Source of the DNA: Bedellia somnulentella
Lineage: Eukaryota; Arthropoda; Insecta; Lepidoptera; Bedelliidae
Length of the DNA stretch: 64,000 nt
Assembly: GCA_963576735.1 (NCBI GenBank)
Contig: OY755171.1
Span: forward strand, 186,001-250,000
Direction of reading: 5' to 3'
Shown here in pieces: positions 14,193 to 29,100 of this stretch. The notes beneath the pieces were generated by a model, which searched no databases, was not told where the DNA came from, and saw only the letters and a list, made by a program, of their open reading frames with translations. Each line of letters begins with the position of its first letter. Position 1 is the first letter of the stretch. Both the position numbers and the translations under genes were made by a program.

Positions 14193-17100
14193 CGTAAATA
14201 ACACAAATCAATCATTCTACACATTTTATGTTACAACTTTTCTTACATATCTGTATGTACTACTGTTTTTTGTATCTTCTGTGGATGTCTGTTATTGGCT
14301 TTTTTTTTGTATTTATCCAATTGTAACTTATATGTTTATGTGCTGTTGATGTCCCTAATAAAATAAAATAAAAAAAATAAATAGTGATTACTGCAATTGG
14401 AAGTAAAAAATTGGTTTATCGTATTTCTAATATAGAATGACAAAAAATTACGACAAGGCCCAAAAACGAATATCGCTTCCGAATTCCGCCTAAACGCTGT
14501 CGTTACCCTTTGAGTAACTGACACACTTCGCATATTGGTCTTTAAGAGCACAAAAAAAAACTTAACGTTTGAATAAAACATGTTTCCACTTGGTGCCATG
14601 AAGAGTACTGATGCTATCTTTATAAAACTATTCAGGAGAAATCAATGTCTGGTTTGTAACAATGTTGAAAACTTCACTTAACTTTGTTTCCGTTATGCTA
14701 TATAAAAAAAATCGTGCTCAATGGATGATTCATTACAATGAATAATTTTCAGATTGACCGGGTAAGTTACTAAATTTTATTATGTTTTAAATTCCTTAAC
14801 GCTGTTTATTGAAATCCAATATTATTTTAACTTTAGTAAGGTACCTTGTACTTAAAAGAAATGATATAGAAAAATTACATACATACATACATACACTCAC
14901 GCCGTTAATTCCCATTGGGGTAGGCAGAGACTATCGATCGCCACTTCGTACGATCCTGGCAAACCTCTCTTGCTTCGTCTACATCCATCAATCTTTTCAT
15001 ACATGCTCTTTTATTCTTCATACTTCGGACGCCTGCCTTTTTGAGCACACTTTCAGAATTTGGTCCAAGTGTGTCTTTCGTGGCCGTCCTCTACTAACAT
15101 TACCTTCCACATTAGCTCTATAGATACCTTTTACCAATTTCCTATCATCCATCCTCTCGATGTGCCCAAACCATCTCAACATTCCTTTTTCTATCTTACT
15201 TACAATATCATCTTTTACACCACACCTTTCACGAATCACATCGTTCCTCACACGATCACATAACCTTACATTACAAACTTTTCTGAGGGACCTCATTTCT
15301 ACTGCATTCACTCTGCTTTCATGCTTCTTCTGCCACACCCAACATTCACTGCCATACATAAGCGTAGGAACAAGAATGGCATCATGCACAGCCATTCGGG
15401 CCCTTTCGGACACCGATTGACTAGACATTAGACCATCCAATGCTCCATTAATCGCATTACCCTTTTTCACTCTTCTCTCGATATCTTCATCACACTTTCC
15501 ATCCCTAGTAAATAAACTACCCAAATATACAAACTCTTTCACTTGTTCCACTTTCTTACCATTAATCTCAATCACGCATTCGGTCATATTCACCTCTCTC
15601 TCAAAAACCATAGTTTTTGTTTTATCCACATTCACCCTCATTCCCTTTCTTACAAAAGACTCACATGCAATATTCATCATCTCTTGCAACTCTTCTGCCG
15701 ATGATGCAAGTAGCACTTGATCGTCAGCATACAAGAGGCATTTAATGATGAATCCACCCATTCTTAGTCCATAATCACTTTCACGCAACTCTGTCAAACA
15801 GTCATCCATGAACAAATTGAAGAGCCACGGAGAAGCTACACATCCCTGTCGGACACCCCTAGAGATTCCGAACCAGTCAGTGTTTTCCCCGTTTACTCTT
15901 ACACATGCACTAGAATCCTCATAGAGTGATACCAATGCACGTATAAGTTGACTCCCCAAACCGAACTTGGATAAAACCTCCCATAAACACTTTCTTACCA
16001 CCCTATCATACGCCTTCTCTAAATCAATGAAGGAGCAATACACCTTTTGGTTCTTAGCTAAGAACTTTTCGGTGATGCTCCTTAGAGAGAAGATTTGATC
16101 CATACATCCCATTCCTTTCCTAAATCCTGCTTGCACATCCCATATTTTCTCATCAGTTTCATTCATCACTCTTTCGATCAATACCTTTGCATACAATTTA
16201 CCGACAATGCTGAGTAGGCTAATGCCGCGGTAGTTTTTAGCCTCCTGGCGTGACCCTTTTCCTTTATACAGGGGCACAATCACCGCCTTGCACCAGTCTT
16301 GTGGTACTTTGCCACTCGACCAGCACTTTTGGAAAAGGAAGTACAACCAAGAAGCCACCAACCCTTTACCAGCCCTCAGCATTTCGATCGTTATCCTATC
16401 ATACCCTGCCGCCTTCCCTATTTTCATACTTTTCATTGCTTTCATTATTTCTTCCATACTGATCTCACTTTCACTAAAGGCACCCATCGCATCGATCCAA
16501 TCAACATTACTGCCGATTGGCGAAGAAACGGATGCATCCTCTTTTTCAAAGAGTCCCTCAAAATAGTTCTTCCATACTCGTTTCATGCTACTTTCATCCG
16601 TCGCCAATTCACCCTGATCATCTTTCACTACATTCACTCTCGTGTTTTGGGAAACTCCCTTTTCTTTCCGGACATATTTCCAGAACAACTTTTTGTTATT
16701 CCGGAAATTATCAGAGAGTTTCCTTTCACACCATTCTACCATTCATATAGAAAAATTATTCTCTGATTTTGCATATTTCAGAAATTCGTAAGTTTGTTTT
16801 TGTACTTTTGAGATATGAACTATATTAAACATAAAACCAGTGTAAGGCGTGATAGACTAAGATCATATGACACCACATGTCGCCCGATGACACTCCTAGA
16901 GTCCGTGGGCCGACTGGCTCCGACTCTGCTCCGGTGTAAAAACACTCGCTGGGCAATTCTGAGCTCGCAGGTTTTATCAATTATTATTTAATAATAAAAG
17001 TTTAACATAAAACATAAATCATGACTACAGATGTTTAATGTAGATGTGTGATTATAAATGCCTTCGGTGTCAATTGTTTTTATAAAATGTGAAAAAAATA

Positions 17101-20100
17101 GTAGAGTAAATCAAGCTGCCCGCCCTCTTTATCCTCTATATCAACCCGCCCTCTATGTCCTCTACATCAACCCGCCCTCTATATCCTCTACATCAACCCG
17201 CCCTCTATATCCTCTACATCAACCCGCCCTCTATATCCTCTACATCAACCCGCCCTCTATATCCTCTACATCAACCCGCCCTCTATATCCTCTACATCAA
17301 CCCGCCCTCTATATCCTCTACATCAACCCGCCCTCTATATCCTCTACATCAACCCGCCCTCTATATCCTCTACATCAACCCGCCCTCTATGTCCTCTACA
17401 TCAACCCGCCCTCTATGTCCTCTATATCAACCCGCCCTCTATATCCTTATTTTCATCGTTTTTTTTAAGACCTTATACTAGCCTGGCCGGCTTTCTAACC
17501 GTGCATGTTAACCAAGAATGATAACCACTCAAGAATGATATTCAGAAAACTTCTTTAATTTAATCTATATTATTTCAGTATGACGTACGTAAAATATATT
17601 TTATTATCAACAACTTGATATTTTCAAGTTATCAGTTTTTCTCCGTTACCTATGAAATATTAATAATTATTAATTTTACTCTTGATTACTAGACACTTTG
17701 AGAATATTAAAGTGCCAACTCTAACAATCACACCATATACTCCCAAAGGAGTGATAGAAGTACTTACACTTCTGAAAATCACATGACATTAATGTCACCT
17801 GTGTGTTTTAAGTTCCCTCGCCTTTGGTTAGACCAGTTTGGACAGTGCACTGACGTGGTATAGTGCAATCCCATCGCCGTTTTTGTGCGAAAAAACTGTT
17901 ACGTGACTTAGTACAACTTAGCTATGTGGGTTTCTCTACGATTTTTCCTTCTACGTTAACAACCATGATACATTAACCACACATATGACTTTAGAAATGA
18001 AAAATTTGTATAAACCAGACTAAGGGACAAAACAAAAAGTAACGAATGAACCTTACTAATATTTATTAATCTTTATATAAATTAAAATCATGTTGCAGTA
18101 TGACGTAAGTATTTATAAATGACTAATTTCAAAATACAGTCGTTGAATGTGGGACTCTTTTATGTTGTATTTTAAGCACAGAGTTTTCAGTTTTAGTTTA
18201 TTTCCATTTACAAAAGTTTCTTTTTAATATTGATATAATAATATAAGTTAAAATCTTTTCCTTACTCAATTTTCAAAAGTGGCTGAGTAATTGCTTAATA
18301 TGAAGGTCTGACCACGCATTCTAGGCTAGAGTCTATGTATGTATTTATAACATAACATAAACGTTATATGTATGTATTTATGTATGTTTTAAAGTTCACA
18401 ATTCTACAGCCTACCATTGCATGGGTAACTGTCACAAGTAAAAACTTGTATACCTCAGTCACATTCACATGGGTTCGCTTTCGATGTTTATTGTTACTTT
18501 TAAGAGCTCTTTACACTTCTGTTTATTTTAAATTTTCAGGAAGTAAGTAAATGTATTATACCCAAACGGCTAATTATAGAGTTGCCTTCTAGCTTTATAA
18601 AAACAAATTATATTTTACATTTTACCCATCAGTTCTTTGACAACTCACCGAGTGCACCCTGCACCGTACAATGCAGTCACCAGTGAGATTGGTTTCTGAA
18701 ATGTGCTATGTTTTTGTCCGTGAGTAGTCTTTGAATCCTTTTGCATTGTGGGTGACTTCGATGGCGTATCTCTCGAGTCCCAACGTTTGAAATTACGAGA
18801 TATAATCAAAGTTGATTTGATATCGTTAGAAAAATAAGACATTTAACTGATGTACAGACCGCTCGTTTAGTTTACTATAGTTATTTTCATAGCATCATGT
18901 CTTATGGCATTTTACTCTGGGGCAGAGCTGCTGATGTTGGGTCCATATTCATTCTACAGAAAAGAGCAATAAGAGCTATTTATAATTTAGGTTCACGAGA
19001 TTCCCTTAGAGAATTGTTTAAAACCATAAATATAATGACTCTGCCATGTCAATATATTTATGAAAACATCATGTATGTAAGAAAAAAATTGAAAGCATTT
19101 TCCAAAAACTGTGACAGACATACTAGAAGTCTTAGAGATAATAATAAAATTTCAATTCAAAAGTATAAATTGTCAAAAATAAATACATCTTTTATGGGGT
19201 TGTGTGAAAAATTTTATAATAAAATACCTGATGACATTTTGAATCTAACAGAAAAGAAATTCAAAGTAATTATGAAACGCAGTCTTCATTTAAAAGCTTA
19301 TTACAGTTTAAATGATTATATGATAGATGAAACTGCTTGGTGTCACCAGGGCTTTATTCAGGATATTTCCAGACATACACCAATATTGTAATATGACTAA
19401 GAAAAGATGTGTGTTGCTGAGTTACAACACCCACAACGAGAACAATACACCTTCCGAATCCGAAGGAGAGTCAGTAGAGTAAGATTGAACTTATACGTAA
19501 GTTTGTGACGTTCAAAAAATAGAGAACAATTCTTTTTATTTTGAAATAAATATTTTTTATCTTTATCTTTATCTCGACGCAAGATAATTAATAGAGGGCT
19601 GCCGTGTATTTCGAGATGAAAAGCGGTTTAGTAGTTATAATTATGTCATAGGAACACTCGTATAATTCGTATTTTAGTGACATGCCACGTCATAAATCCA
19701 TGCAATGTCATCGATATTTTTAATTAACTGAAAACAACCTTAATTATATTGTTAAGGATGGGGCTTTTGGGCAGAGATTTTGTATATTTGTTTCGTTTAG
19801 AGTTCTATTGAAGAAAAATTAAAAGCTTAAAATCGAAAAAAAAACATTAAAAGAATGTTGGACTGGATTTTCAGGCACTCTTAGTCACTGCCTGTTATTA
19901 AAACTTAATGAGTTAATTACTTCTTGAAGGATAAAAAAAAAATCATAAATTAAAAAAAAAACACCAATAGAACACTCTCCACACACACACACACACACCG
20001 TTAATTGAACCAAATCAATTAAAGGTTGTAGGATGAAGATATGAGCAGAATTTTCAGTGGCTAATAATGAACAATAAGATATAGATAAATATTCTTCCTT

Positions 20101-23100
20101 ACAAACAAAAAATCACGCTTCATATAGTAACAAAAAGATCTCATAATTTTCTTGTAACGGTCCAAAACTTGTATTAATATAATAATTATCTTATTCAGGA
20201 TACTGTAAGTAAAGTTTCAATTAATCAAGTTGTTTTTTCTATAATTCTTAATTTTCTTTATTTGATATTAAGCCTAACTGATATGATGCCATACATTTTG
20301 AAATAAATTTGTTGTAATAAAATGTTTTAATAAGAATATTCTTATTTCAGGAATTTGTAAGTTTTTTCATTATACGTAACTGCAAGAGAAAAATAATATC
20401 TTGCAATATAATTGATTTTATTAAATATCTTTTAGTATGAGGTGAGTAAAATATCCGTAGTATCATTGTTGTGTAGTGTCAGCTTAGAATATCACCAACT
20501 CATTTCTCCCACGGGGTCCGAACGAGGCGAATTAAGGTATTAGGGCTACCAAGTGATTGTTGAGCGATGCGATTAGATAACTTTACTAATGACATTTATT
20601 TTACAATACTTTCCTCTCCTCACTCATCATCCAATTCGGTATGCAAAGATTTTACTAATAAAAAAAGAATACCTAAATAAAGGAAAGAAAAATTTTTCTT
20701 TCCTTTATTTATTCTTTATTTATTAGTAATAATCACCATATGAGGTTTTCGTGAACCAAAAGATTTAAATTATGCAAAGATTTATTTTGGTATTTATTAA
20801 ATATTTTTATTCGATAGTAAACACGAAAATAAAAGACTGATTTGAATATTTTCCATTTTAAATGAGTAATTGTAAAGTTATGATTTTTTAAAGATTGTTC
20901 AACTTTTGTACTTAGCGACATGCAAATGAAGCGAAATGTTTTATAAAATGTTGCTCATTGCAAAACATATCACGAATTTGTGATGTCAAATGAAATTATT
21001 ACGATATTATACTAAACAAACCTACGATTTTCGATATTTTATTAATAAACTGCAAAACCGTATGTCTTTGAAACAACATTGAAGGTCAAACACTGTTACA
21101 GTTTTTTGATAAAATAACAGTCATCTTAGCTTCAATTGATATAATTTCAAGAAAATATTGTTTATAACCATAATATCTCGAAATGGTTTTGTAATCAACA
21201 TCACTTTAGTAAAACTTTGCATACCGAATTGTGGCTGAAATAATCCTAATTTGTAGCTTTTTGCCGCCTTTGGTATTTATATATGAGTATATGTATTTAT
21301 AAATAATGTAAGCGCTTTGCAATGTTTCAGTTTTCTCTATTATCTTTATCTTCTAAGTTAATATGTCACCTGAGGTTCAGAAGTATTGGGACCTATGCCA
21401 ACCCCTTCGCGGATGTACGTCGTGAACGTTTGAGTCCGTGAGTCTTAGGGCATGGTAGGCAAATGGCTTTTAGATCCAACACCACACAGATATCTACAGA
21501 ATAAAAATGGATCTGATCCCCTGACAGAGACCCTCAGCGGGTGAATATGTTACTTTGAACACATCCACATCGTGAATATCAATTAATTTAGTCGTCAATA
21601 AATAAAGTATGTCGGGTCGTTTAGTTATTAATGTTATTAAAAATGTTGTAGCATAATAAACCCTAATTCATTGTCTTCTAGGGGCTAACTTGATCTGTAT
21701 GATATGACCGTAGTTATTGTATATTATTACTGCCTAAAATAGCTTTCTTCTTGTTACAAACAATGCAACTACCTAAACTTTTCAATAAAAATATTTTTAA
21801 GACTTTTTACAATTTGTGCTGCGGTTGATGAATAAATCATAATTTGAAGATGGAAATATAGCTGTTTTAATTGTATGTTTATTTTGTATTGTACAGTTTG
21901 TTGTAAGTAGAATTCATGTTATTAAATTATATATTTTTTGTAATAATTTAATTTAATTTTCAATAACACGTTATAATAACAATAAATAGTAATTTCACTA
22001 ATACATGAAGAATATGTATATTTTGTACTGCACTCGACAATGTTTAGCATCGGTTAGTAAAATATAGTAGAAGTCCTTAATAATATAAACAGTAAGTAAA
22101 TACTTCGAGACCTAAATTGTTTCAGATCAAGTCAATAGTCAGAACAATTCTTAAGGCATCCAATGCACTCTGTTTATGTTTGTTATTTTTTAACAAAATT
22201 GTTTAACTTTATTTTATGTTTAAGGGTCATGTAAGTCAAACAAAATTATTTTTTATAAATGTATTGGTCCGACTTCGTGGTAAAGATGCTGTTGTAATGC
22301 AATCACTTCTTCAGAAACATAACGTAAATATATCCTGGAAAATAAAGGAGAAACAATGCCAAATAATATTAAAACGGCAAATTTTAGCAAGTAGTATAAG
22401 GGTAGAGGGTTCCTGAATTAATTATTTGATTATAATCAGCGCCTGAGGCACCTTTGGTGGAAAAATTGCAAATGATGATGAATTTTTGTGCCAAGATTTA
22501 GGATGAAAGTGAATTTGGAGAAACCACAGCTATGTAACTTAAGGAGGGGAAACTGTCACAGAATGTGTGAATGAAAATAATTGTAAGGAATTGGAACAAG
22601 TACGCGAGTTTTGGTACCTGGTATATTTGTTTACCATGGATAGAAAGAGTGGCGAAGACATGTAAAGAAGAATCAAAAAGGATATTGCAGGAAATGCAGC
22701 TGAGAATAGCTCCGCGTCGAGTCAGTCGGTGTCCCTAAAGACCCGAACGGCCGTGCATGATGCAGATCTAGTTCCTTTGCTTACGTGCGGTAGTGAATGG
22801 TAGGTGTGGCAGGGAAGCCGAGTAAAGCAGTAGGTATGAGATCCGTCAGTAAAAGAAGATTATAGAAGAAAGGGTAACAGACTTATATTAAGCCAATGAG
22901 GATGGTAATATTAATGGATGGCGGACTGTGTGATGTATTCAAAACGTCACAAGTTTGTAATAACAGGGTTTGTGTGAAAATTTTATGGAGCGGTAGGCGG
23001 TACAAATCTCCATAGTTTTTCCAAGTTGTTTTTCTTGCTATAATAACATACTGTTTTAAATTTTTTTAGTGGGATGTATGTATATTTTTTTAATATTTAA

Positions 23101-26100
23101 ATACTATTTTATAATATAAAAATGAAAAATTTGCGGTTCTTAGAGGGTATCCCTGTATCTACTGAGATAATATCAAAATAACTGTGATTAAAGTTGAATT
23201 TTTCTTAAATAATTTAATAGGATATACACGCATGTACCGTCATCCCTACCGAGGGGCTTGAGTCTACCCTGAATAGGGCGTTAAGGCTTAGCTTACATAC
23301 GGGTTGAGCAACATTAACAACCACTATGAGTACGTCTGACCTGCCCACCCAAACGAGGCATCATGTCTTTGATAGCGCAACAAAATACTGAACTCTGCAA
23401 ACTCCTAACTTTATATCTCACTATTACTGTGGTGAGGGAACCCCTTAAGGCTGTCAAAAGATTACCTCAGTTTTACAAGCCTATCTTTCTAACAGTCAGG
23501 TCATTCAGTAAACACACGTTAACTTATTACATTATTTAAACCCATTACTTCTGGAAAATCTTAAAAAAACCCACACCAAAAAAAATCCGAGATGATTAAT
23601 TAACAATATATAAAAAACTCAAAAATTTTAATTTTTTAATTTTGCTCATCGGCTAGAACGTTTTTTTGTAAATGAAAATGATATAGTTTATATATTATAT
23701 TGCTTTCAAATAGACAACTTAGTAACTAATTTTCCCTTTTTATCTAACGATTTTCAGAACGATAGAGATGTAAGTTTCATAAAAATATGTTCGTCGGTCG
23801 TTGAAAAAATAGATATTGCATTAGCATGATTTTTTAAATTAAATAATAATAAATACGAACTATTATACAGAGATCAAGTTAGCCCCAAACTAAGAAAGAC
23901 TTGTATTATGGGTTATTAACTCAACGATATATTGAATACTATATAATCCAAATATAAATAACACCCAGGGCTAAGTAACAATCATTTATGGTCATCACAT
24001 TAATGTTGCTCTCAGCGGGGATCGAACCCGCAACCTCCGGACCGAGATCGAGAAATAGAGTCACCTATCCACTCGGCCATGGCTGTCATAACATAATAAT
24101 AATAATATATAATAAATAAATTATCTTTATTTAAAAAAAAGAGCCTAATACAATACAATTATTTAGTAACATCAACAATATATATCTTAATATATACTAA
24201 CAGTTTCAAGGCTATTTGACATAAAATAAGCACTTGACGCCTATAATAAACCTAGGTCTGAGCTATAGGCATCAACTCACTGAGCTGACAATAAGCCCGG
24301 TGTTTAGTATATACAATACAATACACTTTTTAGCACTCGGCTCTTAAATTAATAAAATACAAAATATACATTTACACTTTAAATACTCAGGAATTCACAA
24401 AAAAACAAGAAAATTTAGAATCAAATGGTCGTATCAAGGTGGAAAAGACAGCACTAGTATTACTATTACTATTAGTTTCTGTATTAATTTCATTTTATAT
24501 ACGAGTAATACTACCATGTAAAATAGCATCTATTGCCAAAAATATTGCAAAATACATATTAAAAAAAAGTTAACCTCTGAATCAACAATAGTTACAGGTC
24601 TACATAAAATAAAAATCCAATAATCAATCCAGAGAATCTCGTAAAGTATAGAAAACCAAATTTAAGAGAAACATTTAATATTAAATATATATGCATGTAT
24701 ATATATATACATACATATATATGTATATATATATAAACATATATATGGAAAATAATTAGTGAAACCTTCTTATATTATTAATTCTTAATACAAGGTTATT
24801 TTTGGGTAAGGAGCAGGGATTCAGTTCTTTCGTAAGTCATTTGTTTTAAATACGAAGTGACACTATTTTTTTTATTATATATTACACTATTTACATTCGT
24901 AATGATTAAGGAAGTGAATTGGAATAGAATTATTTATTTCATTATACAGATATGGTCCCAAGAAACAGAAAAATCGGTTTATAAAAGCTGTTTTGAAACG
25001 TGTGGATGGAATAATGTTTCGATTCCGCTTCGATGTGACCTCAGCTGGGAGAACAAGCGAATGCTGTTTCAAAATTGTGTATAATATAAATAATTGTCTT
25101 ACACTAAGAGTATCCCAATCAGAATGCAAGTCAGCAGTATGATACCAGCGTGGTTTGAATGAGCTTACCTTTAGAATGGTTCTCTGTGCAATTTCGGCTC
25201 TTAATAGGTTCGACTTTGCTGCACCACCCCACGATGTAATGCAGTAAATTGACAGAGATTGGCACAGTGCCTGGTAGATAGATTTTAACAAAGTGGGTTC
25301 AGCTACGAAACGAATTCTTTTAAAAATATAAATTAATTTTCTAACATGATTGCAAAGATATTCGATGTGATGATTGAAGTTTAATTTACTGTCTATAATA
25401 ATACCCAGATATTTAATTTTATCAACACGTGTAAGAACTGTACATGCGCACGGTTTATCAGCGGAGGTGTGCTGGCAATCCACAGAAACAGAGTATTCGT
25501 GTAATGAAGGCATTGATTTATTCATAAATAAAAGATGTTATTAAAGGAAAGAAAAATTTCGACACTGGCGGGGTTCGAACCCGCGACCTTCGGGTATACG
25601 CCCCCGTCGCTCTGCCAACTGAGCTACAGTGTCAGTTGGCATCCAGCGCGAAATTTCTCTATCCTTTGTTTCTTTTTTACACGTTCAAGTAGTGTTTGCG
25701 TTTCCTACCTCCGAATTTTAACTAATTCGGACGGCCACTTGTCTACCTTTTCAGATAGAATGCAAATGTTGGAAACGCTTAACTATCACATAATTTAATG
25801 TTTTTTGACATGAATTCCTCATGTGGGGATTATTACTCATAAATAAAAGATGTTATTAAAGGAAAGAAAAATTTCGACACTGGCGGGATTCGAACCCGCG
25901 ACCTTCGGGTATACGCCCCCGTCGCTCTGCCAACTGAGCTACAGTGTCAGTTGGCATCCAGCGCGAAATTTCTCTATCCTTTGTTTCTTTTTTACACGTT
26001 CAAGTAGTGTTTGCGTTTCCTACCTCCGAATTTTAACTAATTCGGACGGCCACTTGTCTACCTTTTCAGATAGAATGCAAATGTTGGAAACGCTTAACTA

Positions 26101-29100
26101 TCACATAATTTAATGTTTTTTGACATGAATTCCTCATGTGGGGATTATTACTCATAAATAAAAGATGTTATTAAAGGAAAGAAAAATTTCGACACTGGCG
26201 GGGTTCGAAGTGTCGAAATTTTTCTTTCCTTTAATAACATCTTTTATTTATGAGTAATAATCCCCACATGAGGAATTCATGTCAAAAAACATTAAATCAT
26301 TGATTTATTGCTTATTCCAAAAGTAATATAATGGGTTTTGCTTGTATTCAATGAGAGTAGGTGGTTACTTAACCACAAGCATACTTTTTTGAAACCAGCA
26401 TTAGCACTATCGAATACTTGTTTCTATGAATTGCCAGTAAAAGTTATAGCTGTATCGTCTGCAAAGGATATGACCTGACCGTTTTGCAAATTGATATTGC
26501 ATAACTCATTAATATAGTAAGGAATACACTTTACATGATACACTTTATTTCATACTTCTTGTTTGACTTTCAGAGCGGCCACGTAAGTTAAATATTTCTC
26601 CATTTTTACTACCATACGTTTCCGTACTCGAGTGAAAGACGAGCTACCTCGCGACTGGGAAGGTGACGGGGTGGATAGAGAATACCGGTGTAGGCTAGTC
26701 TTTATCGGTCTAACATTGTTGGAGTCGCGTCCTAGTCGAAGTGTATTGGACGACATCACGATGACAGACAATTTACAGTACAGGATCAAACATTTAAACC
26801 CAGGTATAGAGTATGTAAACTGCCCTAAAAGGTGGGTCGAGATCTTGCACCATAACAAAACGTGACTATATGTAAAAAGTAATTAATTGCAATGAAAAGT
26901 TTTAAAAAGGTAATCACGTTCCAGTTAATAAAAAAGTGATTTTATTTGAAATTGCTACTTGAATAGAGTGAGGTTAACAAAGAGATCTATATTGTTAACT
27001 TTTTGGTATATTCATAAATTAATACTACATTCCCTCTCAACTTCTATCCCAGCTTTTAAAAGCTGTTGAGGAATTAAAATTCGGAAACTCTGACTGCCCC
27101 TTTTGTACTTTCTGGCTTTGATAAAGTCATGCCAATTAGAGTGTGCTGTAAATTTTATTTAAAATATATCTTATTTTCCAATATTAGGAAGTACCTGTAA
27201 GTATTATTTAAATAACTGGACCAACTACCTACCGCTACTAAAATTTTCTTAACTGCTATCAAAGTTAAAAGGAAACGCACATTGACCAAGTTCACAAAAG
27301 TGCTATGATCAGTTTTGTGATAGAATATACTGATTTGATTCAATTCCATAGCTTATTTTTTATAATAAATAAGAATGAGAATCTTCAGTATATGCTTTTT
27401 ACCAAATTTTCAGCGAATAGTAAGTTAAATTTTCATAATATGTAGTTGTCACTGTATTTGTATTATTTTTTGTCCTAAGCTGTATTTAATTGAAATAACA
27501 TCTATAGTTGGTAAATAACAGTAGCAAAAGATATTTTAAATAGAGTGGCGTCGGCTCAGACTAGCATGAAGTCATTTCTACCCCAGGATTGTTGGACGAT
27601 CTGGTTGGACCCTTCATGGACCATCCTTCATTTCTCAATCTTTTCCCCACTATACTTCTAAAAGTGGCTGAGGGATTCATAATTCTGAAGCTCTGGCTAT
27701 TTTTTTTTGAGTTTTATAGACGTTAGTGTATGTTAAGAAAAAATTACTTGTGTTACTATTTTTGTTCTTATAACATACTTAAATTTTTCCTCCAGTGGAC
27801 GGTATGTTAAAATTTCACTATTATTAATTAAATATGCAGCAATGGGAAAAAATAAGTTAAACATTAAAACCGTAAATCTACGAGGAAGTGGCGGAGCTAC
27901 TGATAACTCTGAACTATGATAATGCAGAACACAACATTTTAACTCGCGTCTTCTGCATGCGAAGCGCTGGTTCTTCCACGGTACAAAATAAAGGATAAAA
28001 TTTTGAGTTTTAAGCCCAAACAATTATTGAATTTATGTCGAAATTAGCAATCATTTCATAATATCTAACTCTGGTGTTTGTGCACTATTGTGTACAAAAC
28101 TGCTATTATTTATTGACAACTGCATCCTTTTGATTTCCTTTCAAGTGTGATAAAAAGTGACAATTATATTTAATTTAAAATAAATAAGGTTTTATAAACG
28201 TCTTTTAGTGGATAGTAAGTAAAAAAACTATTTTTTTCATTTATATATTTAATTCTGTACTTCCTATATTATGTTTTAATGTTGATGTACAATAAGGGGT
28301 TTTCTAAATGGATGAATTGATAACTGGAAAACAGCATGTCTGTTGCATGAGATTTTTTTACATTACAGTTACAGTTTTTCCACGCTGATTTCAAAAATAT
28401 ATGCCGTTTTTATGTAGCAGCTCTAGTTTTGGAGTTACGAAGTGACAGGGTTTTTCATTGAAAATGCACATAGTTTAAGTTTAAAAAAATTATGAAATAT
28501 ATTTATTCTGAATAAAATTTCCTTTTTTTGGACTTTCTAGAGTGAGATGTATTATGAGTACTATTTTGAATGCTCCAACAATAATCTGCCATCATATGTT
28601 CATTCCAGTACCCCTGATACCTCTCCTCCATAGTGCGAATATCCTGGTGAAAGCGCTCTCCTTGTTCCTCGCTTAGGGCACCTAGATTTTCAGGAAAATA
28701 GTCTAGATGGCTGTGAAGGTAGTGAAGCTTAATACTCATGTTGCATCCAAGCCGCTGGAAGTGTATCAGCAACTGTTCAACGTGCTGAATGTAGCCGTCA
28801 GACTTCCTATTGCCCAAAAAATTTCTCACTACCCAAACAAACTCTTCCCATGCACATTTCTCGACAGCTGTCATATAGTTGTTAAAATTTTTGTCATCTA
28901 TCAACTTCCTGATTTGTGGGCCATCGAAAATACCACCTTTGATTTTCTCACTACTCAATTTTGGAAACACTTTTACAATGTATTTGAAACATTCGCCATC
29001 TTTGTTAAGACCTTTTACAAACTGTTTCATCAACCCCAGTTTTATATGCAAAGGAGGCAATATAATTCGGTCTCTGGATACTAGTGGAGCATTAATTACA

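Noticed and set aside
14809..16766. Several plus-strand ORFs of 60-155 codons
   Set aside because: Antisense shadows of the RTE reverse transcriptase ORF; the same applies at 47-49 and 59-63 kb.
17058..17481. Repetitive Pro/Tyr/Leu ORFs of 136 and 108 codons
   Set aside because: Products of the 26-bp minisatellite, open in several frames.
18325..18336. attctag-GCTAGAGTCTAT-gtatgtat, 12 nt and open
   Set aside because: It coincides with a worn 3' end of the mini-RTE repeat, whose GTAT tail mimics a donor.
18677..18682. AG-TCACCA-GTGAGA
   Set aside because: Weak acceptor and donor; left as an unsupported possibility.
21675..21689. cttctag-15 nt-gtatga
   Set aside because: In-frame TGA, and the sequence is a SINE C 3' end.
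24818..24832. gagcag-15 nt-gtaagtc
   Set aside because: Inside the antisense LINE 3' UTR with a poor pyrimidine tract.
25535..26113. Two identical 87-codon ORFs (LAGFEPATFGYTPPSL)
   Set aside because: They are antisense translations of the tRNA-like part of the D2 repeat.
27508..27510. AG-TTG-GTAAAT, a possible 3-nt exon
   Set aside because: Poor acceptor; AG-N3-GT is too common by chance without a strong tract.
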